A stretch of DNA of 64,000 nt. Origin: CAVVYJ01 sp963752495. GTDB lineage: Bacteria > Pseudomonadota > Gammaproteobacteria > Burkholderiales > Methylophilaceae. A program made the position numbers and the translations under genes. Within the stretch, counting starts at the first letter, position 1. Every line of letters begins with the position of its first letter. The notes under the pieces were generated by a model, which saw nothing but the letters and a program-made list of their open reading frames with translations, was not told where the DNA came from and ran no database searches. Shown piece after piece: positions 17,184 to 25,633 of this stretch. The DNA is taken from positions 372,001 to 436,000 of the forward strand of contig CAVVYJ010000002.1 in the NCBI GenBank assembly GCA_963752495.1. Reading direction: 5' to 3'.

Positions 17184-17642
17184 ATGGCGGCAGAATTTGA
17201 TAACAACGCAGTAACCAAGGCACTTAATACGATTTTGGAGTATGAGTTGGCAGGTGTGGTGCGCTATACACACTATTCGCTGATGGTGTTTGGTTATAAC
17301 CGCATCCCGATAGTATCTTGGCTGCGTGGACAGGCGACAGAGTCGCTTGCGCATGCTGATAAAGCTGGCGAGTTAATCACACATTTGGGAGGTCATCCTT
17401 CTCTGTCCATCGGCCCCTTGCTAGAAACACATAACCACGATATTGGTGATATTTTGCGTGAGTCTTTGGCACATGAAGCCGCTGCTTTAAACGCATATAA
17501 AGCTTTGCTGAAGTTGGTAGAAGGTAAATCGGTAATGCTGGAAGAGTATGCCCGCGAGATGATTTATCAGGAAGAGTTACATTTAGGTGAAGTAGATAAA
17601 ATGCTACGTAAACCAGGCGAGATTCACAAGTTTCATGAATAG
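17184..17642 (+). CDS. Bacterioferritin-like di-iron protein
   Basis: Four-helix-bundle ferritin-like protein of 152 residues for iron storage or detoxification. Ferroxidase ligands are visible: Glu20 (EYELAG), Glu53 and His56 (ATESLAHAD), Glu93 (ESLAHEAAA), Glu130 and His133 (YQEELHLGE). The Met that binds heme between subunits in true bacterioferritin (near residue 52) is absent, so it may be a heme-free relative. A strong AAGGGGAA ribosome site precedes the ATG. It stands alone, with a bidirectional terminator 14 nt after the stop. Confidence 0.88.
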   Translation: MAAEFDNNAVTKALNTILEYELAGVVRYTHYSLMVFGYNRIPIVSWLRGQATESLAHADKAGELITHLGGHPSLSIGPLLETHNHDIGDILRESLAHEAAALNAYKALLKLVEGKSVMLEEYAREMIYQEELHLGEVDKMLRKPGEIHKFHE

Positions 17643-17655
17643 AATTTAAGATTGT

Positions 17656-17683
17656 AAAAAAGGCTGCAATTGCAGCCTTTTTT
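17656..17683. terminator. Bidirectional terminator between convergent genes
   Basis: A perfect palindrome, AAAAAAGGCTGCAA followed by TTGCAGCCTTTTTT (17656-17683), has T tracts on both strands. It lies between the ferritin-like gene and the convergent NlpC/P60 gene and overlaps the latter's stop codon. Confidence 0.9.
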
Positions 17684-18251
17684 AATTCTCGCGTAGGTTT
17701 TCTTGCTCTACCCTTTGCGCACCATTAAATCGCTTTGCCCAATAGCCTGTCTGCATATTTTCTATGCGCACTGCGCCACCTGCGCGTGGTGAATGGATAA
17801 ATTTGTTGTCGCCCACGTAAATACCAACGTGAGAGAAGGCTGATTTTAAAGTGTTAAAGAACACTAAGTCGCCAGGTTGTAACTCATCTTTTTGTACTGT
17901 TTTACCAATTTGGCTGATGGCGCGCGCTGTGGGTGGCAGTGTTAAATTTGCTGCCTGACTAAATACATAGCGTACAAAACCGCTACAATCAAAACCGGTC
18001 TCGGGCGATGTGCCGCCATATTTATATTTAATCCCAGTAAGACTCATCGCATTAATAAGGATTTCTTGTGCTTTCCCTTGCCAGCTTTGGCTAGGCGCAA
18101 TATTTCCATCGGTGGCCTGTTCGTCTAGGATGACAATTGTATCGCCCTCAACATTTTCAACAGGATCAGATACCAAGCGCTCATCCGCAAAGCAGGGCGT
18201 AATGATACAAGTATTAAATATCAGGCAGACAATTAAAAAAGTAAATTTCAT
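17682..18251 (-). CDS. NlpC/P60 family cell-wall endopeptidase (C40)
   Basis: Predicted periplasmic peptidoglycan endopeptidase, 189 residues. A signal peptide with cleavage near CFADE is followed by a linker to about residue 60 and a C40 domain. The catalytic Cys lies in FDCSGFVRYVF, the His in SHVGIYVGDNKF and the third polar residue in FIHSPRAGG. The order and spacing are normal, so it should be active. It is single, convergent with the ferritin-like gene. Confidence 0.93.
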   Translation of the reverse strand: MKFTFLIVCLIFNTCIITPCFADERLVSDPVENVEGDTIVILDEQATDGNIAPSQSWQGKAQEILINAMSLTGIKYKYGGTSPETGFDCSGFVRYVFSQAANLTLPPTARAISQIGKTVQKDELQPGDLVFFNTLKSAFSHVGIYVGDNKFIHSPRAGGAVRIENMQTGYWAKRFNGAQRVEQENLREN

Positions 18252-18269
18252 AGAGATTTGTAGCTGGAA

Positions 18270-18299
18270 AACCTACCCTAAAATTATTTAAGGTAGGTT
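18270..18299 (-). terminator. Probable terminator after the glycine-rich membrane protein gene
   Basis: AACCTACC (18270-18277) pairs with GGTAGGTT (18292-18299). On the minus strand the stem is followed by TTTTCC. The loop is AT-rich and can extend the pairing. It lies just downstream of the 18309-18605 gene. Confidence 0.6.
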
Positions 18300-18308
18300 G
18301 TTTGAGTA

Positions 18309-18605
18309 TTATTGTTTTGCCATTGCGTTTTTAACAAGACCAACGATGGCTAATAAAACGCCACCACCTACACCACCGCCTACAACTTGTGTGATGATAG
18401 AGGCAATATCCATTCCGCCACCAGCTGCAGCCGCAGCACCACCCACACCTAACATACCTAATAGTTGGCCGCCTAAACCGCCACCCAGTACACCCACAAC
18501 TGAATTTAAAGCAGTACCCAGGCTTGAGTTTTTCATTAGATTGCCCGCGATATTGCCGCCCACTGCGCCACTAATTAATTGAATAATAAGACCTAAATCC
18601 ATCAT
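18309..18605 (-). CDS. Small glycine/alanine-rich membrane protein
   Basis: Unrecognised protein of about 98 residues beginning MMDLGLIIQLISGAVGG. Two long Gly/Ala/Val stretches with GxxxG-type spacing (GVLGGGLGGQLLGMLG and QVVGGGVGGGVLLAIVGLV) suggest glycine-zipper membrane helices. AGGGAGAG sits just upstream of the paired ATGs (18605 and 18602). It has its own terminator. Family relatives exist as uncharacterised gammaproteobacterial and betaproteobacterial proteins, to my recollection; the function is unknown. Confidence 0.65.
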   Translation of the reverse strand: MMDLGLIIQLISGAVGGNIAGNLMKNSSLGTALNSVVGVLGGGLGGQLLGMLGVGGAAAAAGGGMDIASIITQVVGGGVGGGVLLAIVGLVKNAMAKQ

Positions 18606-18767
18606 GCTCTCCCTAAAAGTTGATGACACATAACGCTTTACTGTCTACTGCAATGTTAGGCTAACAGGGTATGAGGCCTAGCACAATAGTTTATATGCAA
18701 AAAGTATAATTTGAGTTGAGATAGTTGCATTTCGTGCATAAGTGGCTATTCATGGGATAATTTGCTC

Positions 18768-20724
18768 ATGTCAGAAGCCTCAGCCCACAACACGCAGCTT
18801 AATCATGTATTTTCTTTGGAAGGGCCATTAGCCAATACGATTAATGGTTATTCTGAGCGTGAAGATCAGGTCAAAATGGCCATGGCGATTGAAAATGCGA
18901 TTGCTAACAATAAGCAATTGATTGCAGAAGCGGGCACTGGCACAGGCAAAACTTTTGCATATTTAGTGCCAGCGCTGCTTTCAGGCGGCAAGGTGATTAT
19001 CTCTACCGGCACCAAAACCTTGCAGGACCAGTTGTTTAATCGTGATCTGCCCAATGTGCGCGATGCGCTAAAAGTACCTGTGACAGTAAGCATGCTTAAA
19101 GGCCGTGCCAATTATGTGTGCCATTACCATTTGGAGAAGGCGTCTCAGGAAGGCCGATTTGCCTCGCGGGATGACGCAAAATATATTCATCTCATTAAAA
19201 ACTTTGCAGAAAACAGCAAAACGGGTGATAAAAGCCGAGTTGACCGAAGTGCCAGAAAACGCAACCGTTTGGCTAAATGTCACTCAGCACGCGTGAAAAT
19301 TGCTTGGGGCAGGATTGCAATTTTTATAAAGATTGCTTTGTGATGGAAGCCCGTAAAAAGGCGCTGGCAGCCGATGTGGTAGTGGTGAACCATCACCTGT
19401 TTTTTGCAGATGTGATGCTACGCGACGAAGGCGTGGCGGAGCTCTTGCCAAGCGCCAATACGGTGATTTTTGACGAAGCGCATCAACTGCCGGAAGTCGC
19501 AGGTTTGTTTTTTGGTGAGGATATTTCCACCTCGCAACTTATCGAGCTTTGTCGTGACAGCACTGCCGCACATCTAACGCTGGCTAAAGATTGCATCGAG
19601 CTTGGCAAGGCGATTCCTTCACTAGAGAAAGCTTGTAAAGATTTTCGGCTGGTTTTTGCTTATGAAGGCTCGCGCCTGCCGGTGCAAAAGGCTTTGGTAT
19701 TAAAAGGTTTTGAGGACGCATTTAGCAATATGCAGGCGAAGTTGGCAGAACTCACAAAAGTGCTCGAAAGCCAATCCGCGCGCGACCCGATGCTTGAAAA
19801 ATGCTGGCAGCGTGGCGAAGATTTGTTAATGCAGCTTGCGCGTTGGCATAAGGCAGAAAATGCAAACTTAGTGCGCTGGGTCGAGGTATTTACGCAATCT
19901 GTGCAGCTGCACGCAACACCGCTCAGCGTGGCGGATGGTTTTGGCAAACAGCTTAATGCACAGCCACGCGCTTGGATTTTTACCTCTGCCACACTCGCGG
20001 TAAAAAGTGATTTCAGCCATTATCAGGCACAAATGGGCTTGCATGCTGCAGAAACGGTTTACCTGCAAAGCCCGTTTGATTACGAAAATCAGGCGCTGCT
20101 TTATGCGCCGCAAAACATGCCAGACCCAAATAGCCCCACCTATGCGGCTGCTGTGGCAAATGTGAGTTTGTCTGTTATTCAGGCAAGCCAAGGCCGTGCT
20201 TTTGTGCTGTGCACCTCACTTAAAGCCATGCGCGAAGTGCATGCGCTTTTAAAAGAAGAATTTTCAAGTAACGGCATGGAATATCCATTGTTGTTGCAAG
20301 GTGAAAGCACACGTACCGAACTGCTAGACCGCTTTCGTGCGCATGGCAACGCCGTGCTGGTGGGCTAGCCAAAGCTTTTGGGAAGGCGTCGATGTGCGCG
20401 GCGAAGCGATTAGCTGTGGTGATTATCGATAAACTGCCTTTCGCCCCGCCCGATGACCCCGTGCTTTCTGCGCGCATTGATAAAATGAATGCGGAAGGCA
20501 AAAACGCGTTTATGGAATATCAATTGCCGTATTCAGTGATTACGCTCAAACAAGGCGCAGGGCGGTTGATTCGCGATGAAACCGATAGAGGCGTGCTGGT
20601 GATTTGCGATCCGCGCTTAATCACCAAGCCTTATGGCAAGCGCATTTGGCAAAGCTTGCCGCCATTTAAGCGCACCAAAGAATTGGCAGAAGTCGAAGCG
20701 TTTTTTACACATCAAACACTATGA
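18768..20724 (+). CDS. dinG: ATP-dependent DNA helicase DinG/YoaA (XPD-like), broken by four frameshifts
   Basis: Fe-S superfamily 2 helicase for damaged or stalled DNA. In successive frames one sees Walker A AEAGTGTGKTF, the first Fe-S cysteine in ANYVCHYHLE, the others in NCLGQDCNFYKDC, the DEAH box FDEAHQLPEV, AWIFTSATL, SFWEGVDVRGEAIS and the arginine finger QGAGRLIRDETDRG. Shifts are needed near 19231 (extra A in A4), 19284, 20366 and 20414. All conserved motifs survive, so this is either a very recent pseudogene or, more likely, poor consensus. The start may be GTG/ATG at 18762-18768. Confidence 0.85.
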
Positions 20725-21120
20725 TTTTAATCCCCGAAACTGAATATGAGCTTAATGCTATCCGTGCGCAGGGCGCGGGTGGGCAGAACGTCAATAAGGT
20801 TTCCAGCGCGATCCATTTGCGTTTTGATATTAACGCCTCTCAGTTGAGCGATTGGCTTAAAAGCGCGTTTGCTCAACAGCAAAGATAACCGCATCACCGA
20901 TGAAGGCGTTTTGGTTTTAAAGGCGCAGCAATACCGCACGCAAGAAGCGAATAAAAAAGACGCGATTGCGCGCCTGCACGAGATTGTAAATGCGGCAAAC
21001 CATGTAAAACCCACGCGCTATGCAACGCGGCCAAGTTACGGCTCAAAACAACGGCGGTTGGAAGGTAAGACAATTCGCAGCCACGTGAAACAATTGCGCG
21101 GTAAAATAACGCCTGAATGA
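20721..21120 (+). CDS. arfB: Alternative ribosome-rescue factor ArfB (YaeJ), frameshifted
   Basis: Peptidyl-tRNA hydrolase-like release factor that frees ribosomes stalled on truncated mRNA. The N-terminal frame carries the catalytic GGQ loop (AQGAGGQNVNKVSSAIHLRF, residues 16-35). It stops early because of an extra T at about 20868-20870. The second frame continues with LLNSKDNRITDEGVLVLKAQ and ends in a basic tail (SYGSKQRRLEGK), which in ArfB inserts into the mRNA channel. ATG overlaps the dinG stop and its own TGA overlaps tsaB (ATGA). Confidence 0.85.
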
Positions 21121-21804
21121 AACTACTTGCACTTGATACCTCTACCGAATTTTTATCGCTCGCCATACAAGTGGGCGATAAAACCTTTACGCATTATCAA
21201 AAGGCAGGCACAGCTGCATCTGAACTTATTTTGCCGCAAATTCAAGCTTTGTTAGATTCCGCGAATGTGAAGTTAACAGATTTAGACGGCATAGCCTTTG
21301 GCGCCGGGCCGGGTGCGTTTACTGGCGTGCGTATTGCTTGCGGCGTGGCGCAGGGCTTGGGTTTTGGCGCAAATGTGCCTGTGGTCGGTATAAATACACT
21401 AATGGCAGTTGCAGAGGCAAGCGGCGAGGATGCTGTGATTGCTTGTCTGGATGCGCGCATGGGCGAGATTTACCATGCCGCATTTGTTAAAGAAAACGGA
21501 AGCTGGGTTGAAAAAAGCGCGACGCAAGTATGCAAGCCAGAGGCCGCACCGTTATTGCCTATCAGGGCAGTCTGGCGTGGGCAGTGGCTGGGCGATTTAC
21601 GGTGATTTGCTGAGTAAAGTGTATGCGAATAATTTAACTAAAACTCTGCCAAACTTAACGCCGACCGCAGAGGCGATTTTGCGATTGGCGGCTCCTATTT
21701 TTGCCGCTGGTTTGGCAAAACCTGCCAGCGAGGCAAGGCCAATTTATATCCGCAATCGGGTCGCATTGACGAGCATTGAGCGTGAACAAGGGCAGCGCCT
21801 ATGA
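21117..21804 (+). CDS. tsaB: tRNA t6A37 synthesis protein TsaB, frameshifted
   Basis: Partner of TsaD in threonylcarbamoyl-adenosine formation on tRNAs reading ANN codons; normally essential. It begins MKLLALDTSTEFLSLAI, with FGAGPGAFTGVRIACGVAQGL around residues 61-81. The first frame fails after KPEAAPLLP, while SGVGSGWAIYGDLLSKVY and the C-terminal PIYIRNRVALT lie in another frame. The indel is between about 21535 and 21590. Start overlaps arfB and stop overlaps rimI, giving a tight arfB-tsaB-rimI unit. Confidence 0.9.
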
Positions 21805-22262
21805 GTGCGATGCTAAAGCCTGATTTTCAGCTTCGACCCATGCAATTGGAAGATTTGGATGCCATTATGCAAATCGAGCCGACGATTTATTCACATCCGT
21901 GGAGCCGCGGCAACTTTGCGGATTCGCTCAACGCTGGTCATAGCGCGTGGGTGCTGACTTTGCAAGGCGAGTTGATTGGTTATACGCTGATGATGCTGGT
22001 GCTGGACGAAGCACAATTACTGAATATTAGTGTCGCTAAACCATATCAAAAACAAGGTTGGGGGCGGGTTTTGCTGGAACACATGATTGCAAAAGCCAAG
22101 CAATACAAGGCAACCAATATGTTTTTGGAAGTGCGCCCAAGCAACGTGGATGCGATTGCATTGTATGAGAACATGGGTTTTAACGAGATGGCAATTAGGC
22201 GTAAATATTACCCCTCACACAATGGCAGGGAAGACGCAGTGTTAATGGGCTTGGCATTGTGA
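21801..22262 (+). CDS. rimI: Ribosomal protein S18-alanine N-acetyltransferase
   Basis: GNAT acetyltransferase of 153 residues that acetylates the N-terminus of S18. Visible are the acetyl-CoA loop VAKPYQKQGWGRVLLEHMI (about 76-94), the LEVRPSNVDAIALYENMGF segment (about 110-128) and the RRKYYPSHNGREDAVLM ending typical of RimI. The start overlaps the tsaB stop (ATGA). The tsaB-rimI pair is a widely conserved arrangement. Confidence 0.93.
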   Translation: MSAMLKPDFQLRPMQLEDLDAIMQIEPTIYSHPWSRGNFADSLNAGHSAWVLTLQGELIGYTLMMLVLDEAQLLNISVAKPYQKQGWGRVLLEHMIAKAKQYKATNMFLEVRPSNVDAIALYENMGFNEMAIRRKYYPSHNGREDAVLMGLAL

Positions 22263-22272
22263 GCGTGAAAAT

Positions 22273-22794
22273 ATGAATTTAACCCGAGAAGATATGCTTA
22301 GAGAGCTAGAACTGCTGCCCGTTTGGCAGCAGCGCAAGCATGAGCCGCAAGCTGGTGTAATTGAACTTACCGAAAAGCATGTTTCTGAGCCTGAGATAAA
22401 AACGCCAGCGCTAAATACATTACGCATGCTCGTGAGTGAGGATTCAAATTATTTATTTTTGCTGGCGCCCATGCAAACTCCAGATGAAGAAACATTATTA
22501 CAAAATATGTTAAAAAGTATTGCCGCTAAGAGCCGCATTGATATTGCCTCTGCGGGCATATCACAAATCACAGATTATCCTGTAAAAGTGGTTTTAGCCA
22601 TGGGGGAAATGGCGGTGCAGAGTTTGCTAAACCTAACAGAAACGCTGGATGAATTGCGCGGGAAGTTGCATATGTATAGTAGTGTGCCGGTAATTGTGAC
22701 TTATCATCCAAATCACTTGTTATTAAATGGTGCGGATAAAGCTAAAGCATGGGAGGATTTGTGTTTAGCAAGAGCAACCGTGCAGAACTTGTAA
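22273..22794 (+). CDS. UDG-superfamily-like protein lacking the catalytic motif; possible Pol III psi subunit
   Basis: Protein of 173 residues. Its last 65 residues resemble family 4 uracil-DNA glycosylases: KVVLAMGEMAVQSLL, LRGKLH, and VIVTYHPNHLLLNGADKAK followed by AWEDL. The matching N-terminal strand reads LFLLAPMQTPDEETLLQNML where active enzymes have GEAPG...ED, and the four Fe-S cysteines are missing. It should therefore not excise uracil. It follows rimI by 10 nt. In E. coli the gene beside rimI is holD, whose psi product has a UDG-like fold, so a psi role is possible. This is inference. Confidence 0.6.
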   Translation: MNLTREDMLRELELLPVWQQRKHEPQAGVIELTEKHVSEPEIKTPALNTLRMLVSEDSNYLFLLAPMQTPDEETLLQNMLKSIAAKSRIDIASAGISQITDYPVKVVLAMGEMAVQSLLNLTETLDELRGKLHMYSSVPVIVTYHPNHLLLNGADKAKAWEDLCLARATVQNL

Positions 22795-22883
22795 TAGCGA
22801 TAAAGAACGCCATATACTTAATGTGCAGCGCCTTGGAGTGTGCAAGCTTTAGGTGCGATTAATTTTTTCAAAAGGGAAAAAAC

Positions 22884-23483
22884 ATGAAGAACTTATTTTA
22901 TAAATTTGCGATTGTATTGATGTTGCTGGGTTTGTCGGGTTGCGGCTACAACCAATTTCAAACGTTGGACGAGGAAGCAAAGGCCAGTTGGTCGGAAGTG
23001 CTCAACCAATATCAGCGTCGCGCTGATTTGGTGCCAAATTTAGTAGAAACGGTTAAAGGCTATGCCGAGCATGAAGAAAAAGTGCTGACAGATGTAGCGA
23101 ACGCGCGTAGCAAAGTGGGTAGCATGCAAGTCACGCCTGAAGTGCTGAACGACCCAGAGGCATTTGCCAAATTTCAAGCTGCACAAGGCCAATTAACAAG
23201 CGCACTTTCACGTTTAATGGCAGTGGCAGAGAATTACCCAAACTTAAAAGCTGACCAAGGCTTTAGAGATTTGCAAGCGCAGTTGGAAGGCACGGAAAAC
23301 CGCGTTACTGTGGCGCGCAACCGTTATATTGAAACCATTAAAAATTACAACGTGGCGATTCGCAGCTTTCCAAATAATCTCACCGCAATGATGTTTGGCT
23401 ATAATACCAAGCCAACTTTTACTGTGGAAAATGAGAAGGAAATTTCCACCGCGCCAAAAGTCGAGTTTGGCGATAAAAAATAA
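22884..23483 (+). CDS. lemA: LemA family lipoprotein
   Basis: Membrane-anchored helical protein of 199 residues. The lipobox LSGC places the lipidated Cys at about 20. The LemA signature WSEVLNQYQRRADLVPNLVETVKGYA spans about residues 36-61 (split across the family motif), followed by VARNRYIETIKNYN. LemA proteins occur next to TPM-domain genes, as here, but their biochemical role is unsettled. Good AAAGGGAAAA upstream of the ATG. Confidence 0.93.
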   Translation: MKNLFYKFAIVLMLLGLSGCGYNQFQTLDEEAKASWSEVLNQYQRRADLVPNLVETVKGYAEHEEKVLTDVANARSKVGSMQVTPEVLNDPEAFAKFQAAQGQLTSALSRLMAVAENYPNLKADQGFRDLQAQLEGTENRVTVARNRYIETIKNYNVAIRSFPNNLTAMMFGYNTKPTFTVENEKEISTAPKVEFGDKK

Positions 23484-23506
23484 GTTTTCTTAACTTTAGC
23501 AATTAA

Positions 23507-24385
23507 GTGAAGTTTTACCAAAAATCAATAGCGCTATTTGCGACGCTACTCTTAGCCTCGCAATTAGCGCTTGCTGAACTCGTTTTAATTCCAGATTTAA
23601 CCTCTCGTGTTACCGATTTAACCCAAACTTTATCCGCAGAGCAAAAAACCGCACTGGAAGCTAAGCTGCAGGCTTTCGAGCAGAAAAAGGGTAGCCAGAT
23701 TGCGGTGCTGATTGTACCTACAACGCAGCCGGAAGACATTGCGCAATATTCGATTCGTGTGGTTGACAAATGGAAGTTGGGTCGTGAAAAAGTCGATGAC
23801 GGTATCTTGGTATTGTTGGCCAAAGATGATCGCAAAATGCGCATTGAAGTTGGCTATGGCTTGGAAGGCGCGGTTCCTGATCTTTATGCGAAGCGCATTA
23901 TCAGCGAAGTAATGGCGCCAAAATTTAAACAGGGTGATTTTGCGGGCGGCATTAGCGATGGTGTGGATAGGTTGATAGGTTTAGTTGAGGGTGAAGTACT
24001 GCCAGCGCCAGAAGCCCGCCAACCGGGCAACTTGGATGTTGGAGGTTTGTTACCCATGCTTTTATTCGGTGGTTTGATTTCAGGCTTGTTTTTGCGCAGT
24101 ATGTTCGGTACTTTTCCAGGTAGCGCTATAAATGGCACACTGTTAGGCGGTGTGGTCTGGCTGTTGGGCTTGTCGGTGTTAGGTGCTGGCGTGCTAGGGT
24201 TAATCGCATTCTTTATTACGATGATGCTGGGAGGACGTGGCATAAATGGCTATCAAAGAGGTTATCCAAGTGGTTATGGAAATGGCGGTATAGGTGGAGG
24301 AGGCTTTGGTGGGCTGGGTGGCGGCGATGTGTTTTCGGGCGGCGGCGGTGATTTTGGCGGTGGCGGAGCTTCTGGGGATTGGTAA
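23507..24385 (+). CDS. TPM domain protein (YgcG-like) with glycine-rich C-terminus
   Basis: Secreted or membrane protein of 292 residues starting at GTG 23507. Signal peptide (cleavage near ALAE), then TPM domain (about 30-165: LSAEQKTALEAKLQ, QIAVLIVPTTQPEDI, DDGILVLLAKDDRKMRIEVGYGLEG), two hydrophobic segments around 182-245 and a Gly-rich tail ending GGGGASGDW. The layout is the standard YgcG form. It follows lemA by 23 nt, so the two form an operon. Confidence 0.9.
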   Translation: MKFYQKSIALFATLLLASQLALAELVLIPDLTSRVTDLTQTLSAEQKTALEAKLQAFEQKKGSQIAVLIVPTTQPEDIAQYSIRVVDKWKLGREKVDDGILVLLAKDDRKMRIEVGYGLEGAVPDLYAKRIISEVMAPKFKQGDFAGGISDGVDRLIGLVEGEVLPAPEARQPGNLDVGGLLPMLLFGGLISGLFLRSMFGTFPGSAINGTLLGGVVWLLGLSVLGAGVLGLIAFFITMMLGGRGINGYQRGYPSGYGNGGIGGGGFGGLGGGDVFSGGGGDFGGGGASGDW

Positions 24386-24401
24386 ACGAGAGTAAAACAC
24401 C

Positions 24402-24941
24402 ATGAAAAAACGTCATCCTGTCATCCGATTTTTTAAGCATCTTGTCAGCAACCCTTGGCAAGTCACGCATCACTTTTCCATTAGTGCGTTACAAAACATT
24501 GAAAAGGCGATTGCTGCGAGCGAGAAAAAACATGAAGGTGAGCTACGTTTTGTGGTGGAAGCGGGTTTGCATCCTTATGAAATACTCTTTAAAAAAACGC
24601 CTAGAAAGCGCGCGATAGAACTTTTTGCCCGCCTAAATATTTGGGATACAGAATATAACAACGGCGTGCTGATCTACTTGTTGTTGGCAGATCGTGATGT
24701 GGAAATTGTTGCAGATCGTGGCATCCATCAGCATGTGGGGAACGATGGGTGGGAAGCGATTTGTCACGAGATGGAAGTGATGTTTAGGAAAGGTGAGTTT
24801 GAAGCTGGCGTCTTGCATGGCGTTACTGAAATTGGCGTAGCCTTAGAAAAGTATTTTCCATTAAGTAGCGGGAAAGAAACTAAAAATAAAACTGTGAAAA
24901 AGAAACGCAATGAAATTTCTAACAAGCCGCTTATTCTGTAG
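24402..24941 (+). CDS. Second TPM domain protein, no signal peptide
   Basis: Protein of 179 residues with a divergent TPM domain. FSISALQNIEKAIAASEKKHEGELRFVVEAGL (split by the family helix-strand pattern, residues 30-61), FARLNIWDTEYNNGVLIYLLLADRDVEIVADRG and FRKGEFEAGVLHGV align with YgcG-type TPM proteins. There is no export signal or membrane segment; the C-terminus is a basic KNKTVKKKR tail. It is third gene of the lemA-TPM set. Its last 32 nt overlap the next start. Confidence 0.85.
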   Translation: MKKRHPVIRFFKHLVSNPWQVTHHFSISALQNIEKAIAASEKKHEGELRFVVEAGLHPYEILFKKTPRKRAIELFARLNIWDTEYNNGVLIYLLLADRDVEIVADRGIHQHVGNDGWEAICHEMEVMFRKGEFEAGVLHGVTEIGVALEKYFPLSSGKETKNKTVKKKRNEISNKPLIL

Positions 24942-25563
24942 TTTTTTATTGTTATTCAGTACGTTATCATATGCCGCTCTTGCGGATATCAATCGTATCT
25001 ATCATCAACAACCCGCATTGAATGCATTTGAAATATGTCAAGGCGGAGGGTGTGTTGTAGCATCTAAACTTAGTTTAAGCGATGCTGAATGGCGGCAAGT
25101 GAGTCAGCTTTTTAATCCAGCAGCAACCGGAGCGGAAGATGAGCGCAAAAAAATCTCACTCGCCATCGGCTTGCTAGAAGAAATTGTAGGTAAAAAAATT
25201 GGGACATCAAATGACCTTGCGGGCACGTTTGATAGCGGTAGCCTTTCCGGACAGCAGGATTGCAATGATGAAGCGATTAATTCCACTACATATATGCGCC
25301 TTTTACGGCAGGCAGGATATTTAAAATTTCACGAGATTGAGGATATGCGTACTCGCAACTTCTTTTTTACCGGCTGGCCGCACACCACTGCGGTCATTCA
25401 TGAAGTGAAAACTGGGGCAAGATTTGCCGTAGATAGCTGGTTTTACGATAATGGACATCCAGCAACCATTGTGCCGTTTGAACAATGGAAAGACAATTAC
25501 CAGCCCAAAGATAGCCCAATTGGGAAAACCAGAACTTTTTCGCAAGAAGCCACAAAGCATTAA
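24910..25563 (+). CDS. Secreted protein with a possible Cys/His/Asp (transglutaminase-like) triad
   Basis: Protein of 217 residues with a clean signal peptide (MKFLTSRLFCSFLLLFSTL, cleavage near SYAALA). Conserved-looking residues are Cys in GQQDCNDEA (about 117), His in GWPHTTAVIHE (about 158) and Asp in FAVDSWFYDNG (about 175). Their order and the VDSWFYDNG strand recall transglutaminase/papain-like folds, but I do not recognise a named family. It overlaps the second TPM gene by 32 nt and is probably translated with it. Function unassigned. Confidence 0.7.
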   Translation: MKFLTSRLFCSFLLLFSTLSYAALADINRIYHQQPALNAFEICQGGGCVVASKLSLSDAEWRQVSQLFNPAATGAEDERKKISLAIGLLEEIVGKKIGTSNDLAGTFDSGSLSGQQDCNDEAINSTTYMRLLRQAGYLKFHEIEDMRTRNFFFTGWPHTTAVIHEVKTGARFAVDSWFYDNGHPATIVPFEQWKDNYQPKDSPIGKTRTFSQEATKH

Positions 25564-25633
25564 ACTGGCTATGTTTGCTGACTTGGCGGGCGATTCGCGT
25601 TAAAATCCACACACTTTAACAATCGTCAATATT

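Noticed and set aside
18298..18582. + strand proline-rich frame opposite the glycine-rich gene
   Set aside because: Pro-rich sequence is simply the complement of Gly codons; the minus frame has ATG, ribosome site and terminator.
19228..20420. Programmed ribosomal frameshifting in dinG
   Set aside because: Four separate shifts, no slippery heptamer with downstream structure recognised, and similar breaks in unrelated genes; sequencing error or decay is simpler.
23507..24385. Gly-rich repeats as a PE-PGRS-like or RNA-binding protein
   Set aside because: The N-terminal TPM domain and lemA neighbour identify the standard YgcG layout; the Gly-rich tail is normal for it.
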